A DNA stretch of 64,000 bases from Clostridium ljungdahlii DSM 13528. Lineage in GTDB: Bacteria > Bacillota > Clostridia > Clostridiales > Clostridiaceae. The stretch covers positions 372,001 to 436,000 of the forward strand of contig NC_014328.1 of NCBI RefSeq assembly GCF_000143685.1, in the 5' to 3' direction. The position numbers were made by a program, and so were the translations under genes. Below are positions 25,240 through 34,323 of the stretch, piece after piece (the first letter of the stretch is position 1; every line of letters begins with the position of its first letter). The notes beneath the pieces were generated by a model. The model saw nothing but the letters and a program-made list of their open reading frames with translations, did not search any database and was not told where the DNA came from.

Positions 25240-26511
25240 ATGGTTAAACTATTGATAATAGCAGATGATTTTACAGGAGCACTAGATACAGGTGTGCAGT
25301 TCACACTTAGTGGTGCTGTAACATATGTGATAGTTGATTCTCAAATCAATTACACTAAAATAGAGTCAAATGTGGAAGTATTAGTAATTGATGCAGAGAC
25401 TCGCCATCTTGATAAGGCAGAAGCGTATCAAAAAGTATTTTCAATTGTAAGACAAGCAACTGAAATCGGAATTTCATATATTTATAAAAAAACTGATTCT
25501 GCTTTGCGTGGAAATATTGGTGCAGAACTTACGGCGGCAATGCTGGCAAGTAAATCAAAACACATTCATTTTATTCCTGCATTTCCGAAAATGGGTCGCA
25601 CTACTGTAAATGGTGTACATTATATAAATGGAATTCCAGTTGCTCAAAGCATTTTTGGTCAGGACCCCTTTGAGCCGGTTTGTTACTCAGATATAAAAGA
25701 AATTATTAATTCTCAGTCTGAGCTTCCAGTTCATATTATGAGCGCAGATATTTCAGAATCATGTGAATCAACAGAAGGAATCATAGTGTATGATTCGAGT
25801 TGTGATCAGGATATCAAAAATATTGCTGAAAAGCTTAATAAAAAGGATGAAATGCATCTAATAGCTGGTTGTGCAGGATTAGCGTCTATATTATCACAGA
25901 TTCTTCAGCTTGGAAGCGAGAGACCGCGAATACCTGAAATAAAACCCAATATGTTTGTAGCATGCGGCAGTGTTAATCCAGTTTCAGTTGCTCAATGCAA
26001 TGATGCAAAGTGTAAGGGAATACCATATTTTAGACTTACTCCAGAGCAAAAGCTGAACACTGATTGGGCAGAAAACTGTGATGCAGATGAATTTATTCAG
26101 AATTTGTATGATTCTAGTGAAAATAATCATATGGTCATTCTTGATACAAACGATATGGAAGGCACTGAGAGCACAACTGCTTATGCACAGAAAAAAGGAA
26201 TTTCAACTGAACAGATGCGTACACATATTATATCTAGCATGGGCAAGATTTTGAAGCGGTTAATTGACAAGGGATGTGATAGTACCATTTTCATTATGGG
26301 GGGAGATTCACTCATTGGATTTGCACGTGAGGCTGGTATTAAAGGTATATTTCCTGTATGTGAAATGGATTGTGGAGTTGTGCTGTCACAGCTTAATTAT
26401 AATGGAAAGATGCTAAATGTAATTTCAAAATCTGGTGGATTTGGTAAAGAAACTATATTTAGCGATTTATCAAAAATGCTTTTAAGATTAAATGAGGGAA
26501 GGAAGTTATAA
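25240..26511 (+). CDS. Four-carbon acid sugar kinase (DUF1537)
   Basis: A 423-residue kinase of the DUF1537/DtnK-OtnK family, which phosphorylates D-threonate, D-erythronate or related sugar acids with ATP. The N-terminal LLIIADDFTGALDTGVQF and YKKTDSALRGNIGAEL are family hallmarks. The C-terminal nucleotide-binding part has IFIMGGDSLIGFAREAGI. The ATG at 25240 has GGAGGAGG upstream; an in-frame TTG at 25219 overlaps that site and is rejected. It is the first gene of the operon and lies 1 nt before the next start. Confidence 0.88.
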   Translation: MVKLLIIADDFTGALDTGVQFTLSGAVTYVIVDSQINYTKIESNVEVLVIDAETRHLDKAEAYQKVFSIVRQATEIGISYIYKKTDSALRGNIGAELTAAMLASKSKHIHFIPAFPKMGRTTVNGVHYINGIPVAQSIFGQDPFEPVCYSDIKEIINSQSELPVHIMSADISESCESTEGIIVYDSSCDQDIKNIAEKLNKKDEMHLIAGCAGLASILSQILQLGSERPRIPEIKPNMFVACGSVNPVSVAQCNDAKCKGIPYFRLTPEQKLNTDWAENCDADEFIQNLYDSSENNHMVILDTNDMEGTESTTAYAQKKGISTEQMRTHIISSMGKILKRLIDKGCDSTIFIMGGDSLIGFAREAGIKGIFPVCEMDCGVVLSQLNYNGKMLNVISKSGGFGKETIFSDLSKMLLRLNEGRKL

Positions 26512-26512
26512 A

Positions 26513-27673
26513 ATGTTAGAAAAATATAATCTAAAAATGCCACATGTTGTATATAGTGGTGAAAATTCATTAGAAAATATAAAAACAATTATTTTAGAAA
26601 ATAAAGTAAATAAGTTAGCTGTTTTTACAGACAAAGGAATTGAAAGTGCAGGTTTATTAGATTATCCTATGAACTTTGTGAATGCAACAGGAGTTGAAGT
26701 AAGTATACTTGATGATCTACCACCTGAACCTACATATAGTCAAGCACAAAAGCTTGTAGATGAATTTAAGGCAAGTAAAGCTGATTTTATTATGGCAGTA
26801 GGCGGAGGCAGTGTTATGGATACTGCAAAGCTTGCTAGTATACTTGCAACAGATGATTATGGAGTTCATGAATTATTAGATGAACCTAAATTAGCTAAAA
26901 AGTGTATAAAGACTTTGATGATACCTACAACAGCTGGAACTGGAGCTGAAGCTACACCTAATGCAATCGTGGCAGTTCCTGAGAAAGAATTAAAGATAGG
27001 TATAGTAAATGAAGAAATGATTGCAGATTATGTTATTTTAGATGCAATTATGATTAAAAAGTTACCTAGAAAAATTGCAGCTGCTACTGGTGTAGATGCA
27101 TTAGCTCATGCTATTGAGTGCTTTACTGGAAACAAGGCAAATCCTTTCAGTGATATTTTTGCTCTAGAAGCTTTGGATATGATTCTTAATAATATTGTTA
27201 AGGCCTGTGATGATGCTGAAGCAATGAGTGCTAAAAATAAAATGCAAATTGCAAGCTTTTACGCAGGAGTTGCAATAACAGCTTCAGGAACAACAGCTGT
27301 ACATGCTTTAAGTTATCCACTTGGTGGTAAATATCATATTGCTCATGGCGTATCTAATGCGATTCTTTTGGTACCTGTAATGAGATTTAATGAACCAGTG
27401 TGTCGCGCAAAATTTGCTGAAGCATATGACAGATGTGTTCATGGAGAAAAAACTTGCACTACTGTGGAAGAAAAAAGTGAATTTATGATTAAACAGTTTG
27501 AAAAAATTGTAAAGCATTTGGATATTCCAACGAGTCTATCTACTTTTGACGTACCAGCATCTGATTTGGATATTTTAGTTGATGCAGGAATGCAGGTTAC
27601 ACGTTTACTAGATAATAATATGCGTAAAGTTACCAAAGAAGATGCCTGTGAATTATATAAACAAATTCTTTAA
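26513..27673 (+). CDS. Iron-containing alcohol dehydrogenase
   Basis: A 386-residue group III (Fe) alcohol dehydrogenase. NAD-binding GGGSVMDTAK, then PTTAGTGAEAT, and the metal region GVDALAHAIE followed by AGVAITASGTTAVHALSYPLGGKYHIAHG. The iron ligands (one Asp, three His) appear complete. The ATG at 26513 has GGAAGG upstream; another in-frame ATG at 26492 overlaps the kinase gene. In the operon it probably oxidises or reduces a hydroxyl of a sugar-acid intermediate; the substrate cannot be read from sequence. Confidence 0.85.
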   Translation: MLEKYNLKMPHVVYSGENSLENIKTIILENKVNKLAVFTDKGIESAGLLDYPMNFVNATGVEVSILDDLPPEPTYSQAQKLVDEFKASKADFIMAVGGGSVMDTAKLASILATDDYGVHELLDEPKLAKKCIKTLMIPTTAGTGAEATPNAIVAVPEKELKIGIVNEEMIADYVILDAIMIKKLPRKIAAATGVDALAHAIECFTGNKANPFSDIFALEALDMILNNIVKACDDAEAMSAKNKMQIASFYAGVAITASGTTAVHALSYPLGGKYHIAHGVSNAILLVPVMRFNEPVCRAKFAEAYDRCVHGEKTCTTVEEKSEFMIKQFEKIVKHLDIPTSLSTFDVPASDLDILVDAGMQVTRLLDNNMRKVTKEDACELYKQIL

Positions 27674-27722
27674 ATTAAAGTTTTTATACAAAATTAAGTT
27701 TTTATAGAAAGGATGTTTAAAA

Positions 27723-28622
27723 ATGAAACAAGTTGAAATTAAAGGAATTATATCAGCAATGATTACACCAATGAATGAGGATGAATCTATAAATGCTGCT
27801 GCACTTAGAGAACAAGTAAATCGCCAAATTGAAAACGGTGTACATGCTATATTCTGTTTTGGTACTAATGGAGAAGGTTATATTTTAAATAAAGAAGAAA
27901 AAAAGTTAGTTCTTAAAACTGTAATTGAAGAAACTAATGGACGTGTTCCAGTATATGCAGGTACAGGATGTGTTTCAACTAAAGAAACAATTGAGCAATC
28001 AAAAATGGCAATGGATTTAGGAGCCGATGCATTAAGTATAATTACACCTAGCTTTGCAGTAGCCAGCCAAAATGAATTATATGATCATTATAAAACTGTA
28101 GCCGAAGCAGTAGATATGCCAATCATATTATATAATATTCCAGCGCGTACTGGTAATGCTTTAGCTCCAGCAACAGTTGGAAAGTTAAGTCAAATTCCTA
28201 ACATTATTGGTGCAAAAGATTCTTCAGGTAACTTTACAAACATTCTTGGATATATTTCTGCAACTGAAAAAAATAATTTCAGTGTCTTATCTGGAAATGA
28301 CCAATTAATTCTTTGGGCTTTAAAAGCAGGTGGTGTTGGAGGTATTGCAGGTTGTGCAAATGTATATCCTCATACTATGGCATCAATTTACAATTCTTAT
28401 ATGGAAGGTAATTGGGAAAAAGCTAAAGAATACCAAGATAGCATAGCTAGTTTCCGTGGCTGCTTTAAATATGGAAATCCAAATACAGTTGTTAAAACAG
28501 CAGTGTCATTATTAGGATACAATGTTGGTAAATGTCGTGCACCTTTTAATCAATTACCAGAAGAAGGCATTGAAGCTTTAAAGAAAGTGTTAAAGGAAAA
28601 TGCAGATAAAGGAATGAGATAA
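27723..28622 (+). CDS. DapA-family lyase/aldolase
   Basis: A 299-residue TIM-barrel enzyme of the dihydrodipicolinate synthase/N-acetylneuraminate lyase family. FGTNGEGYIL near the N-terminus (substrate carboxylate binding), YNIPARTGNAL with the conserved Tyr, and the Schiff-base lysine in IIGAKDSSGNF. In this operon it is more likely a 2-keto-acid aldolase or dehydratase of a catabolic path than the lysine-pathway enzyme. Confidence 0.88.
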   Translation: MKQVEIKGIISAMITPMNEDESINAAALREQVNRQIENGVHAIFCFGTNGEGYILNKEEKKLVLKTVIEETNGRVPVYAGTGCVSTKETIEQSKMAMDLGADALSIITPSFAVASQNELYDHYKTVAEAVDMPIILYNIPARTGNALAPATVGKLSQIPNIIGAKDSSGNFTNILGYISATEKNNFSVLSGNDQLILWALKAGGVGGIAGCANVYPHTMASIYNSYMEGNWEKAKEYQDSIASFRGCFKYGNPNTVVKTAVSLLGYNVGKCRAPFNQLPEEGIEALKKVLKENADKGMR

Positions 28623-28645
28623 TTTTAGAGTAAGGAGGAAAAGAG

Positions 28646-29647
28646 ATGCTTAAAAAACTTGTAATTGGTATTACAATGGGTGATGCATCAGGAATTGGTC
28701 CTGAAATTATAGTAAAGGCATTAAGTCATAGAAATGTATATGATATTTGTGCACCAGTTGTAATAGGAGATCCAAAGTTTTTAAAAAAAGCAATAGAAAT
28801 TACTAATTCTGATGTAAGCTTAAATTTAATAAATGATATAAAAGATGCAGAGTTTTCATATGGTAAAATTGACTGCTTTAATATTGATATAATTCCCGAA
28901 GATTTAACTATTGGAAAAATGTCACCGGTTGCCGGAGATGCAGCATTTCAATTTGTAAAAAAAGCTGTTGAACTTGCAAAAGAAAATAAAATACAAGCTA
29001 TTTGTACCGCACCTTTAAACAAGGAAGCAATGCAAAAAGGTGGACATAAATTTGCTGGACATACAGAAATTTTAGCAGAATTAACTAATACAAAAGATTA
29101 TTCAATGATGTTATCATCACCAAAACTGAAGGTAATTCATCTTACAACACATGTTGGTCTTGTAAAAGCAGTTGAAATGATAAATCCTGAAAGAACTTAT
29201 AGGGTTATTAAATTAGCTAATGATGTATTAACTAGAGCTGGATACAAGAATCCGAAGATTGCAGTTTCTGGTATAAATCCACATGCTGGTGAAAATGGAC
29301 TTTTCGGAAATGGTGAGGAAGAAGAAAAATTGATTCCAGGAATAAAAAGAGCTCAAGAAGAAGGTATAGAAGTAAGTGGACCTTATCCACCTGATACAGT
29401 ATTTTTCCGTGCTGTAAATGGTGACTTTGATATTGTAGTTGCCTGCTATCATGATCAAGGACATATTCCTATAAAAGTTCTTGGAATGTCTGATGGAATA
29501 AATGTAACAGTTGGGTTAAATGGAGGAGTTATACGTACGTCTGTTGACCACGGAACTGCCTTTGACATAGCTGGAAAAAATATTGCTGATGAAAAGAGCA
29601 TGTTAGCTGCAATTAAATCAGCAGTTGAATTAGTACCTAAAAATTAA
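28646..29647 (+). CDS. pdxA2: PdxA2-type 4-phospho-tetronate dehydrogenase
   Basis: A 333-residue member of the PdxA family: GITMGDASGIGPEII at the N-terminus, the metal-binding histidines in KFAGHTEILAEL, VSGINPHAGENGLFG and CYHDQGHIPIKVLG. Next to a DUF1537 kinase, such proteins act in tetronate breakdown: the 4-phosphate of D-threonate or D-erythronate is oxidised and decarboxylated to dihydroxyacetone phosphate. That assignment follows established DtnK-PdxA2 pairing; the sequence alone does not exclude pyridoxal synthesis. TAAGGAGG precedes the start. Confidence 0.88.
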   Translation: MLKKLVIGITMGDASGIGPEIIVKALSHRNVYDICAPVVIGDPKFLKKAIEITNSDVSLNLINDIKDAEFSYGKIDCFNIDIIPEDLTIGKMSPVAGDAAFQFVKKAVELAKENKIQAICTAPLNKEAMQKGGHKFAGHTEILAELTNTKDYSMMLSSPKLKVIHLTTHVGLVKAVEMINPERTYRVIKLANDVLTRAGYKNPKIAVSGINPHAGENGLFGNGEEEEKLIPGIKRAQEEGIEVSGPYPPDTVFFRAVNGDFDIVVACYHDQGHIPIKVLGMSDGINVTVGLNGGVIRTSVDHGTAFDIAGKNIADEKSMLAAIKSAVELVPKN

Positions 29648-29682
29648 TAATTATACTATCATTATAAAATAATTGAATTTAT

Positions 29683-29716
29683 CAAATTAGTATGTAAATT
29701 TGTTCATACTGATTTG
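29683..29716 (+). other. Intercistronic hairpin inside the sugar-acid operon
   Basis: CAAATTAGTATG (29683-29694) and CATACTGATTTG (29705-29716) form a 12-bp stem with one G-U pair and a 10-nt loop, without a T-run. It lies in the 97-nt gap before the hydroxyacid dehydrogenase gene. It could be an RNA-stability element or an operator. Confidence 0.45.
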
Positions 29717-29744
29717 GTAAGAAATGAGAGAGGACGTGTAATAA

Positions 29745-30695
29745 ATGAAAGTAATATCTACATCACCTTCATTTGCAAAATATTCAAAAGAACCTATAGA
29801 GTATTTAAGTAAAAACGGTATAGAAGTCAGTTATCTGCCAGCAGATATTGCAGAAGACGAATTTATAGAAAAGATACACGATGTTGATGCATTAATAGTG
29901 GCTTTTACTCAAATTAATGAAAACGTATTAAAAAATGCGCCAAATTTGAAAATTGTATGTAAACATGGTGTTGGGGTTGACAATATTGATTTAGAAGCAA
30001 CAAAAAAGAGAAATGTATATGTAACAAATGTTCCGAATGCTAATAAACATGCTGTTGCAGATTTTGCGTTTGGATTAATACTTGCTTCAGCAAGACAAAT
30101 CCCTCAAGCTAATGATTTGACAAAGAAAGGCGAATGGCCAAGGACTTTTGGAACTGATGTCCATGGAAAAACTTTAGGAATTGTTGGACTTGGAAACATA
30201 GGTAAAGAAGTTGCTTTTAGAGCAAAGGGATTCAGTATGAATGTATTTGCATATGATCCTTATCCAGATGAAAAGTTTGCAGCTGAAAATGGAATTACAT
30301 TTGTAACGATAGATAAATTATTAAAACAAAGTGATTTTGTTTCAATTCATATTCCACTTTTAGATAGCACGAAGAATTTAATTGACTATAAAAAATTGAA
30401 GATGATGAAAAAAAGTTCATATTTAGTTAATGCATCAAGGGGGGGGATTGTTGTAGAAGAGGACCTTTATAAAGCATTGAAAGAAGGAGTAATTTCAGGG
30501 GCAGCTTTAGATGTATTTACAGAGGAACCCTTAAAATCACACCCATTATTTGAGTTACCTAATTTTATTGCATCACCTCATATTGCGGGCTATACAGCTG
30601 GGGCTACTGATGCACTTGGAATGACTTGTGTAGAAAATATTGTAAGCGTATTAGTCAATAAAGAAAAACCTAAATTTATTGTGAACAAACTTTAA
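29745..30695 (+). CDS. D-2-hydroxyacid dehydrogenase (phosphoglycerate dehydrogenase-like)
   Basis: A 316-residue NAD-dependent hydroxyacid dehydrogenase. Rossmann motif GIVGLGNIGKEVA, substrate-binding KHGVGVDNID, catalytic Arg in NASRGGIVVEEDL, Glu in FTEEPL and His in ASPHIAGYTAGA. It lacks the ACT domain of full-length SerA, as do catabolic members. The start follows GAGAGAGGACG. It lies in the sugar-acid operon, so it probably acts on a hydroxy acid of that pathway rather than in serine synthesis. Confidence 0.85.
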   Translation: MKVISTSPSFAKYSKEPIEYLSKNGIEVSYLPADIAEDEFIEKIHDVDALIVAFTQINENVLKNAPNLKIVCKHGVGVDNIDLEATKKRNVYVTNVPNANKHAVADFAFGLILASARQIPQANDLTKKGEWPRTFGTDVHGKTLGIVGLGNIGKEVAFRAKGFSMNVFAYDPYPDEKFAAENGITFVTIDKLLKQSDFVSIHIPLLDSTKNLIDYKKLKMMKKSSYLVNASRGGIVVEEDLYKALKEGVISGAALDVFTEEPLKSHPLFELPNFIASPHIAGYTAGATDALGMTCVENIVSVLVNKEKPKFIVNKL

Positions 30696-30730
30696 GTTCT
30701 TTATAAATAGGTTAAATTGGGGGTATAGTT

Positions 30731-32044
30731 GTGGAAAATAGAAAAAGTACATTGAAAAACAGCATGGGTAGAAAGACAAATATTCGCTGGATTGTTGCTG
30801 CTATGATGTGGGCTGCAATTGCAATTAACTATATTGATCGTACAGTACTTTCTACAGGAGCTACTCATATATCTAAAGAATTTAGCTTATCATCTGGAGA
30901 AATGGGTATTCTCATGTCTGCATTTTTCTGGTCATATGCATTATTACAAATTCCAGCAGGTTGGGTTGCAGACAGAATTGGTCAAAAAAAGACCCTTGGA
31001 TTTGCTGTTGGCTGGTGGTCTATAATGACTGCTGTAACGGGTTTAGCAGTAGGATTTAAATCATTGCTAGGATTTCGTGTAGCTTTAGGAGCTGGAGAAG
31101 CTGGTGCGTATCCAAGTAATGCAGGAATAACTTCAAAATGGTTTCCTAAAAAGGAAAGAGCTACTGTTTCTGGATTGTTTGATAGTGGCTCCAAATTTGG
31201 AGGAGCAATTGCAATGCCATTAATTGCATGGCTTATTGTAACATTTGACTGGAAATTAACCTTTGCTTTTATAGGTTTGTTAGGCGTTATATGGACTATT
31301 ATATGGTTGTTATTTTTTAAGGAAACTCCTGCGGAACATAAAGGAGTAAATAAGCTTGAGTTAGATTACATAAACCAGGATAACAATGAAAACGTTAAAG
31401 CTGAAAATGTTGATTCAAAGAGTTCGATAAAATGGTATCAATTACTGAAATATAAAAATATTTGGGCTATGTGCATAGGATTTTTTATGATAAATTATAA
31501 TTCATATTTCTTTATTACATGGCTACCTACTTATTTGGTCAAAGAAAGAGGAATGAGTTTACTTAAAATGGGATTTGCGGCGTCACTTCCTTTATTATGT
31601 GCTATGGTTGCTGAAATAATAGCAGGTTGGCTATCTGATAAGGTATACTCTAAAAAGTTATTATCACTTACTGCAACGAGAAAGGTATTTTTAATTGTAG
31701 GCTTATTAATGGCATCTTGTATTGGAGTAGCAGCGTTTACTAAATCACCAGCTTTAGCAGTTGCATTACTTTGTATTGCTAAGTCGGGTAACACTGTAGC
31801 AGCTTCTCAAGTATGGGCACTACCTGGAGATGTTGCACCTAAAAATATGACATCAGTAGTTGCTGGAATGCAAAATACAGTTTCTAATATGGGTGGAGTT
31901 GTAGGACCAATTATTACTGGATTTATTGTAGGAGCAACAGGATCATTTGTTCCAGCACTATTGTTCTCAGCTGTTCTAATTGTAATTGCCATTTTTAATT
32001 ATTTATTCTTATTAGGAAAGGTTGAACGTATTGAAGTACAATAA
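30731..32044 (+). CDS. MFS sugar-acid:H+ symporter (ACS family)
   Basis: A 437-residue major facilitator with 12 predicted spans. The ACS (anion:cation symporter) subfamily is indicated by AINYIDRTVLSTGATHI in span 1, QIPAGWVADRIGQKKTLG between spans 2 and 3, and GAGEAGAYPSNAGITSKWFPKKERA. Members import galactonate, glucarate and similar acids. It ends the operon and so likely imports the substrate of the kinase encoded first. Start GTG 30731 with TTGGGGG upstream. Confidence 0.88.
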   Translation: MENRKSTLKNSMGRKTNIRWIVAAMMWAAIAINYIDRTVLSTGATHISKEFSLSSGEMGILMSAFFWSYALLQIPAGWVADRIGQKKTLGFAVGWWSIMTAVTGLAVGFKSLLGFRVALGAGEAGAYPSNAGITSKWFPKKERATVSGLFDSGSKFGGAIAMPLIAWLIVTFDWKLTFAFIGLLGVIWTIIWLLFFKETPAEHKGVNKLELDYINQDNNENVKAENVDSKSSIKWYQLLKYKNIWAMCIGFFMINYNSYFFITWLPTYLVKERGMSLLKMGFAASLPLLCAMVAEIIAGWLSDKVYSKKLLSLTATRKVFLIVGLLMASCIGVAAFTKSPALAVALLCIAKSGNTVAASQVWALPGDVAPKNMTSVVAGMQNTVSNMGGVVGPIITGFIVGATGSFVPALLFSAVLIVIAIFNYLFLLGKVERIEVQ

Positions 32045-32082
32045 ATAATAATTGATTTATAGTATACTTTAAATAAATAAGC

Positions 32083-32104
32083 TGTTACGTTAATTAGCGT
32101 AACA
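32083..32104 (+). repeat. Hairpin TGTTACG...CGTAACA
   Basis: A 7-bp inverted repeat (32083-32089 with 32098-32104) 40 nt after the MFS stop, without a T-run. Possibly part of the operon's 3' end structure. Confidence 0.35.
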
Positions 32105-32149
32105 AAGTTGAAAAAAGATATTGTAAACTAATATTCCAACGGATTTATT

Positions 32150-32180
32150 CCACGGTGCTTTTGTACCGTGGATTTGTATT
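32150..32180 (+). terminator. Hairpin, probable end of the sugar-acid operon
   Basis: CCACGGT (32150-32156) pairs with ACCGTGG (32165-32171) over an 8-nt loop; a short T-rich tail follows. It is the best terminator candidate for the MFS-ended operon. Confidence 0.5.
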
Positions 32181-32209
32181 CTTACAATAAAAAGATGGTA
32201 GGTTGTCCG

Positions 32210-32239
32210 TTGAATATATCGTAGAAATCGTGCTATAAT
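32210..32239 (+). promoter_or_regulatory. Sigma-A-type promoter in the 32.1-32.4 kb gap
   Basis: TTGAAT (32210-32215), an 18-nt spacer and a perfect TATAAT (32234-32239). Transcription would start near 32246 and run into two hairpins before any gene. Confidence 0.6.
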
Positions 32240-32245
32240 GTAAAC

Positions 32246-32345
32246 TCTAGAAAGATGTAAATAGCCTTGAGAGAAGAACTCTTAGGGCTTTTATTATACA
32301 AAAATTAAGGCTTCAGACTTATGTTCTGAGGCTTTTGTTATTGTT
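32246..32345 (+). ncRNA. Candidate small RNA or leader with two terminator-like hairpins
   Basis: Directly after the promoter come two hairpins. The first is GCCTTGAGAG paired with CTCTTAGGGC followed by TTTTATTAT (about 32263-32300). The second is GGCTTCAGA paired with TTCTGAGGC followed by TTTTGTTATT (about 32308-32342). No start codon with a ribosome-binding site lies in front of them. The stretch could be an independent short RNA, or the leader of the MFS gene whose 5' half is lost. Confidence 0.4.
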
Positions 32346-32412
32346 GGAGGAATATTGAGGTCAAGATTTTGCCTATGTCATCAAATATTATAGCTGTAAG
32401 ATAAGATAAAAT

Positions 32413-32883
32413 TCCTATATAGAAATTTGGAATTATAAGGAATATATACCAGCAACTTTAATAGGTATTATCATCATGATTGTTTCTTCAAAATTGGCAG
32501 ACAGAGGAAAGTTATCTATGATAGCGTTTTTTTCATTTGCAGGTATATTAGTTGGAGGAGGAAGCCTTTTTTTTAACAATTTTTATATTATACTTTTGGG
32601 AACTACTTTTTTCATGGCAGGATATATGAATTTTAGTGCAATACTCCCGGGAAGTGTAACAAAACTTTCTACAAAGGAAATTAGAGGAACTGTTACTGGT
32701 ATCTATAATACAGTACAATTTATTGGCTCATTTGTGGGTGGAACTTTAACAGGTATATTGTGGGGAATAAATAGTCATTTTCCAGCAGTATTTATTATTA
32801 TAGTTAGTATAGTAGGATGTATTTTTGTTAGAAAATTAGAAACTATAGACAAACATACATCTACTGATAAAATAAAGTTGTAA
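32413..32883 (+). pseudogene. MFS transporter, 3' fragment
   Basis: An open frame from about 32413 encodes the last third of a major facilitator: a span TLIGIIIMIVSSKLADRGK with the cytoplasmic D-RGK loop, then four more hydrophobic segments and KEIRGTVTGIYNTVQFIGS, typical of drug-efflux MFS C-terminal halves. The first seven or so spans are missing and a stop closes the frame at 32407. ATG 32476 lies inside a span and has no ribosome-binding site, so I treat it as a 5'-truncated remnant. Confidence 0.75.
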
Positions 32884-33018
32884 AGGAACTTAATGAAAGT
32901 GTAGGTAAATTTAAATTATAATACACCATTATGAAACAAACAACTTTTATTAAAATAAACGTGATAAGTATGTATATCCACACCTATGAGTGGAAAAATA
33001 AATACGAGGTGATAACAT

Positions 33019-33279
33019 ATGAAAAACATTGGTGTGGAAAAAGGATTGTCTAGAATGGCAGATTATCTAAATGCTCAAGGATATTCAGTGCAAATTTTAG
33101 GAGAAGATCTTGAGAATAATGTTTCAAAGTGCAAAAATTTAGATGCAATTGTTACAGCAGGATATAATACAGATATGATGGGTTTTAGTGATACTTCTAC
33201 AAAAGTTCCTGTTATTAATGCTGACGGTTTAACACAAGAAGAAGTAAAGAATATGATTCAGCAGAAAACTACTAGATAA
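33019..33279 (+). CDS. YkuS-like protein (UPF0180)
   Basis: An 86-residue protein of the UPF0180 family (Bacillus YkuS): N-terminal IGVEKGLSRMADYLNAQGY, central AIVTAGYNTDMMGFSDTSTKVPVINADGLTQEEV. The family is small, soluble and of unknown function. TACGAGGTGATAAC precedes the ATG. It stands alone between remnants but appears intact. Confidence 0.82.
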   Translation: MKNIGVEKGLSRMADYLNAQGYSVQILGEDLENNVSKCKNLDAIVTAGYNTDMMGFSDTSTKVPVINADGLTQEEVKNMIQQKTTR

Positions 33280-33327
33280 TAATATCAGCATTTCTGTTCG
33301 TAGAACGTAGAGTATGAGAAATTATAA

Positions 33328-33362
33328 TAGGATTAAGGAGTAAATGCCTTGGTCCTATATTT
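33328..33362 (+). terminator. Hairpin after the YkuS-like gene
   Basis: TAGGATTAAGG (33328-33338) pairs with CCTTGGTCCTA (33347-33357) through 11 bp with two U-G pairs, then TATTTTATG. A weak-tailed terminator candidate in the otherwise featureless 265-bp gap before the hemerythrin-like gene. Confidence 0.45.
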
Positions 33363-33544
33363 TATGTGTGGATGTGTAGCATAATGGTAGTTAATGGATC
33401 AATTACTAACACTGCTTGCAATCTCTCAATGACTTAAATAAAAGCTATCCATTGTCTTTAATAAGAAAGTTGTAACAAATGATACTGAACTTATAGTTTT
33501 TCAGTGATAAACTAATAGTAAATCAATTCTAAGGAGGAAAGAAT

Positions 33545-33748
33545 ATGGATATAGTAAGTTTAAAAAGGCAGCATAGTGAAGAAATGAAGAAAGTTACTGA
33601 AGCATATGAAAATTATAAATCAAAATATAATACATCTAATAAAATTACAAATAATATTGAAGGGTTTAAACAAGATACAATACAAATTTTTAAGGCCTTA
33701 TCAGATAGAATAGATAGAGAAGAAAAGGAGTTATATCCATTACTATAG
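33545..33748 (+). CDS. Hemerythrin-like protein, shortened
   Basis: A 67-residue product behind AAGGAGGAAAG. It starts DIVSLKRQHSEEM, like the first metal-binding helix of bacterial hemerythrin domains, and ends RIDREEKELYPLL, like the HxxxEDxxLYPxL helix but with the histidine replaced by Asp. The second half of the four-helix bundle (full length about 130-180 residues) is absent. It probably cannot bind a di-iron centre. A real small gene remains possible because the translation signals are good. Confidence 0.5.
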   Translation: MDIVSLKRQHSEEMKKVTEAYENYKSKYNTSNKITNNIEGFKQDTIQIFKALSDRIDREEKELYPLL

Positions 33749-33809
33749 ACGTCAAGTTTTATATAGTGTTAAAGAAGATGATAGGGTTGTACATAGAGAA
33801 AAATAGAAT

Positions 33810-33858
33810 ATTAAAGGCTTAGTTAAATTTTAGTTTGTAAAAATATAGCTAAGCTTTT
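33810..33858 (+). terminator. Terminator after the hemerythrin-like gene
   Basis: GGCTTAG near 33815 pairs with CTAAGC at 33849-33854 across an AT-rich interior, followed by six T. The long loop makes it weaker than a classical terminator. Confidence 0.4.
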
Positions 33859-33879
33859 TTCTGCTGTATATCTAAACAC

Positions 33880-34323
33880 TATAATACAATTAAAAATCTT
33901 CCTTTTGCCAAAGAAAATTCAAAGTTGTACAAAGGACCTTCAATTAATTTAGCAATGATTCATGGAGGGGAAGTATATAATAAAGTACCTGATTATTGTA
34001 AAATGTCTCTTGATATAAGAACTTTGCCTGAACAAAATATAGATGATATTGTTTTACAAATTAAGAATAAAGTAGATTGTAAAATAATTATTTCAGATAC
34101 AGGGGATCCAGTAAAAACTGATATAAATTCTCCTTATGTTAAAAAGCTTAAAAATGTAGCTTCACAATTTTTAGATAGAGATTGCATTTTATTTGGACAA
34201 CATGGCTCTGCAGATACACGTTTTTATTCAAAAGATAACATTCTGGCAGTAGAGTTTGGATCAAGTGGGGTAAACTGTCATGGAAATGATGAATATGTTT
34301 TTACATACTGTTTCAAAATATAA
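33880..34323 (+). pseudogene. M20-family metallopeptidase, 3' fragment
   Basis: The frame encodes the second half of an M20/ArgE-DapE-type amidohydrolase: the dimerisation domain with SINLAMIHGGEVYNKVPDYCKM and SLDIRTLPEQ, then the C-terminal catalytic part with GQHGSADTRFYSKDNILAVEFG and VNCHGNDEYV with a conserved His. The N-terminal metal-binding half is missing. The last codons and the stop lie inside a 27-bp perfect palindrome, so the 3' end is also altered. No start with a ribosome-binding site was found. It is a remnant. Confidence 0.75.
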
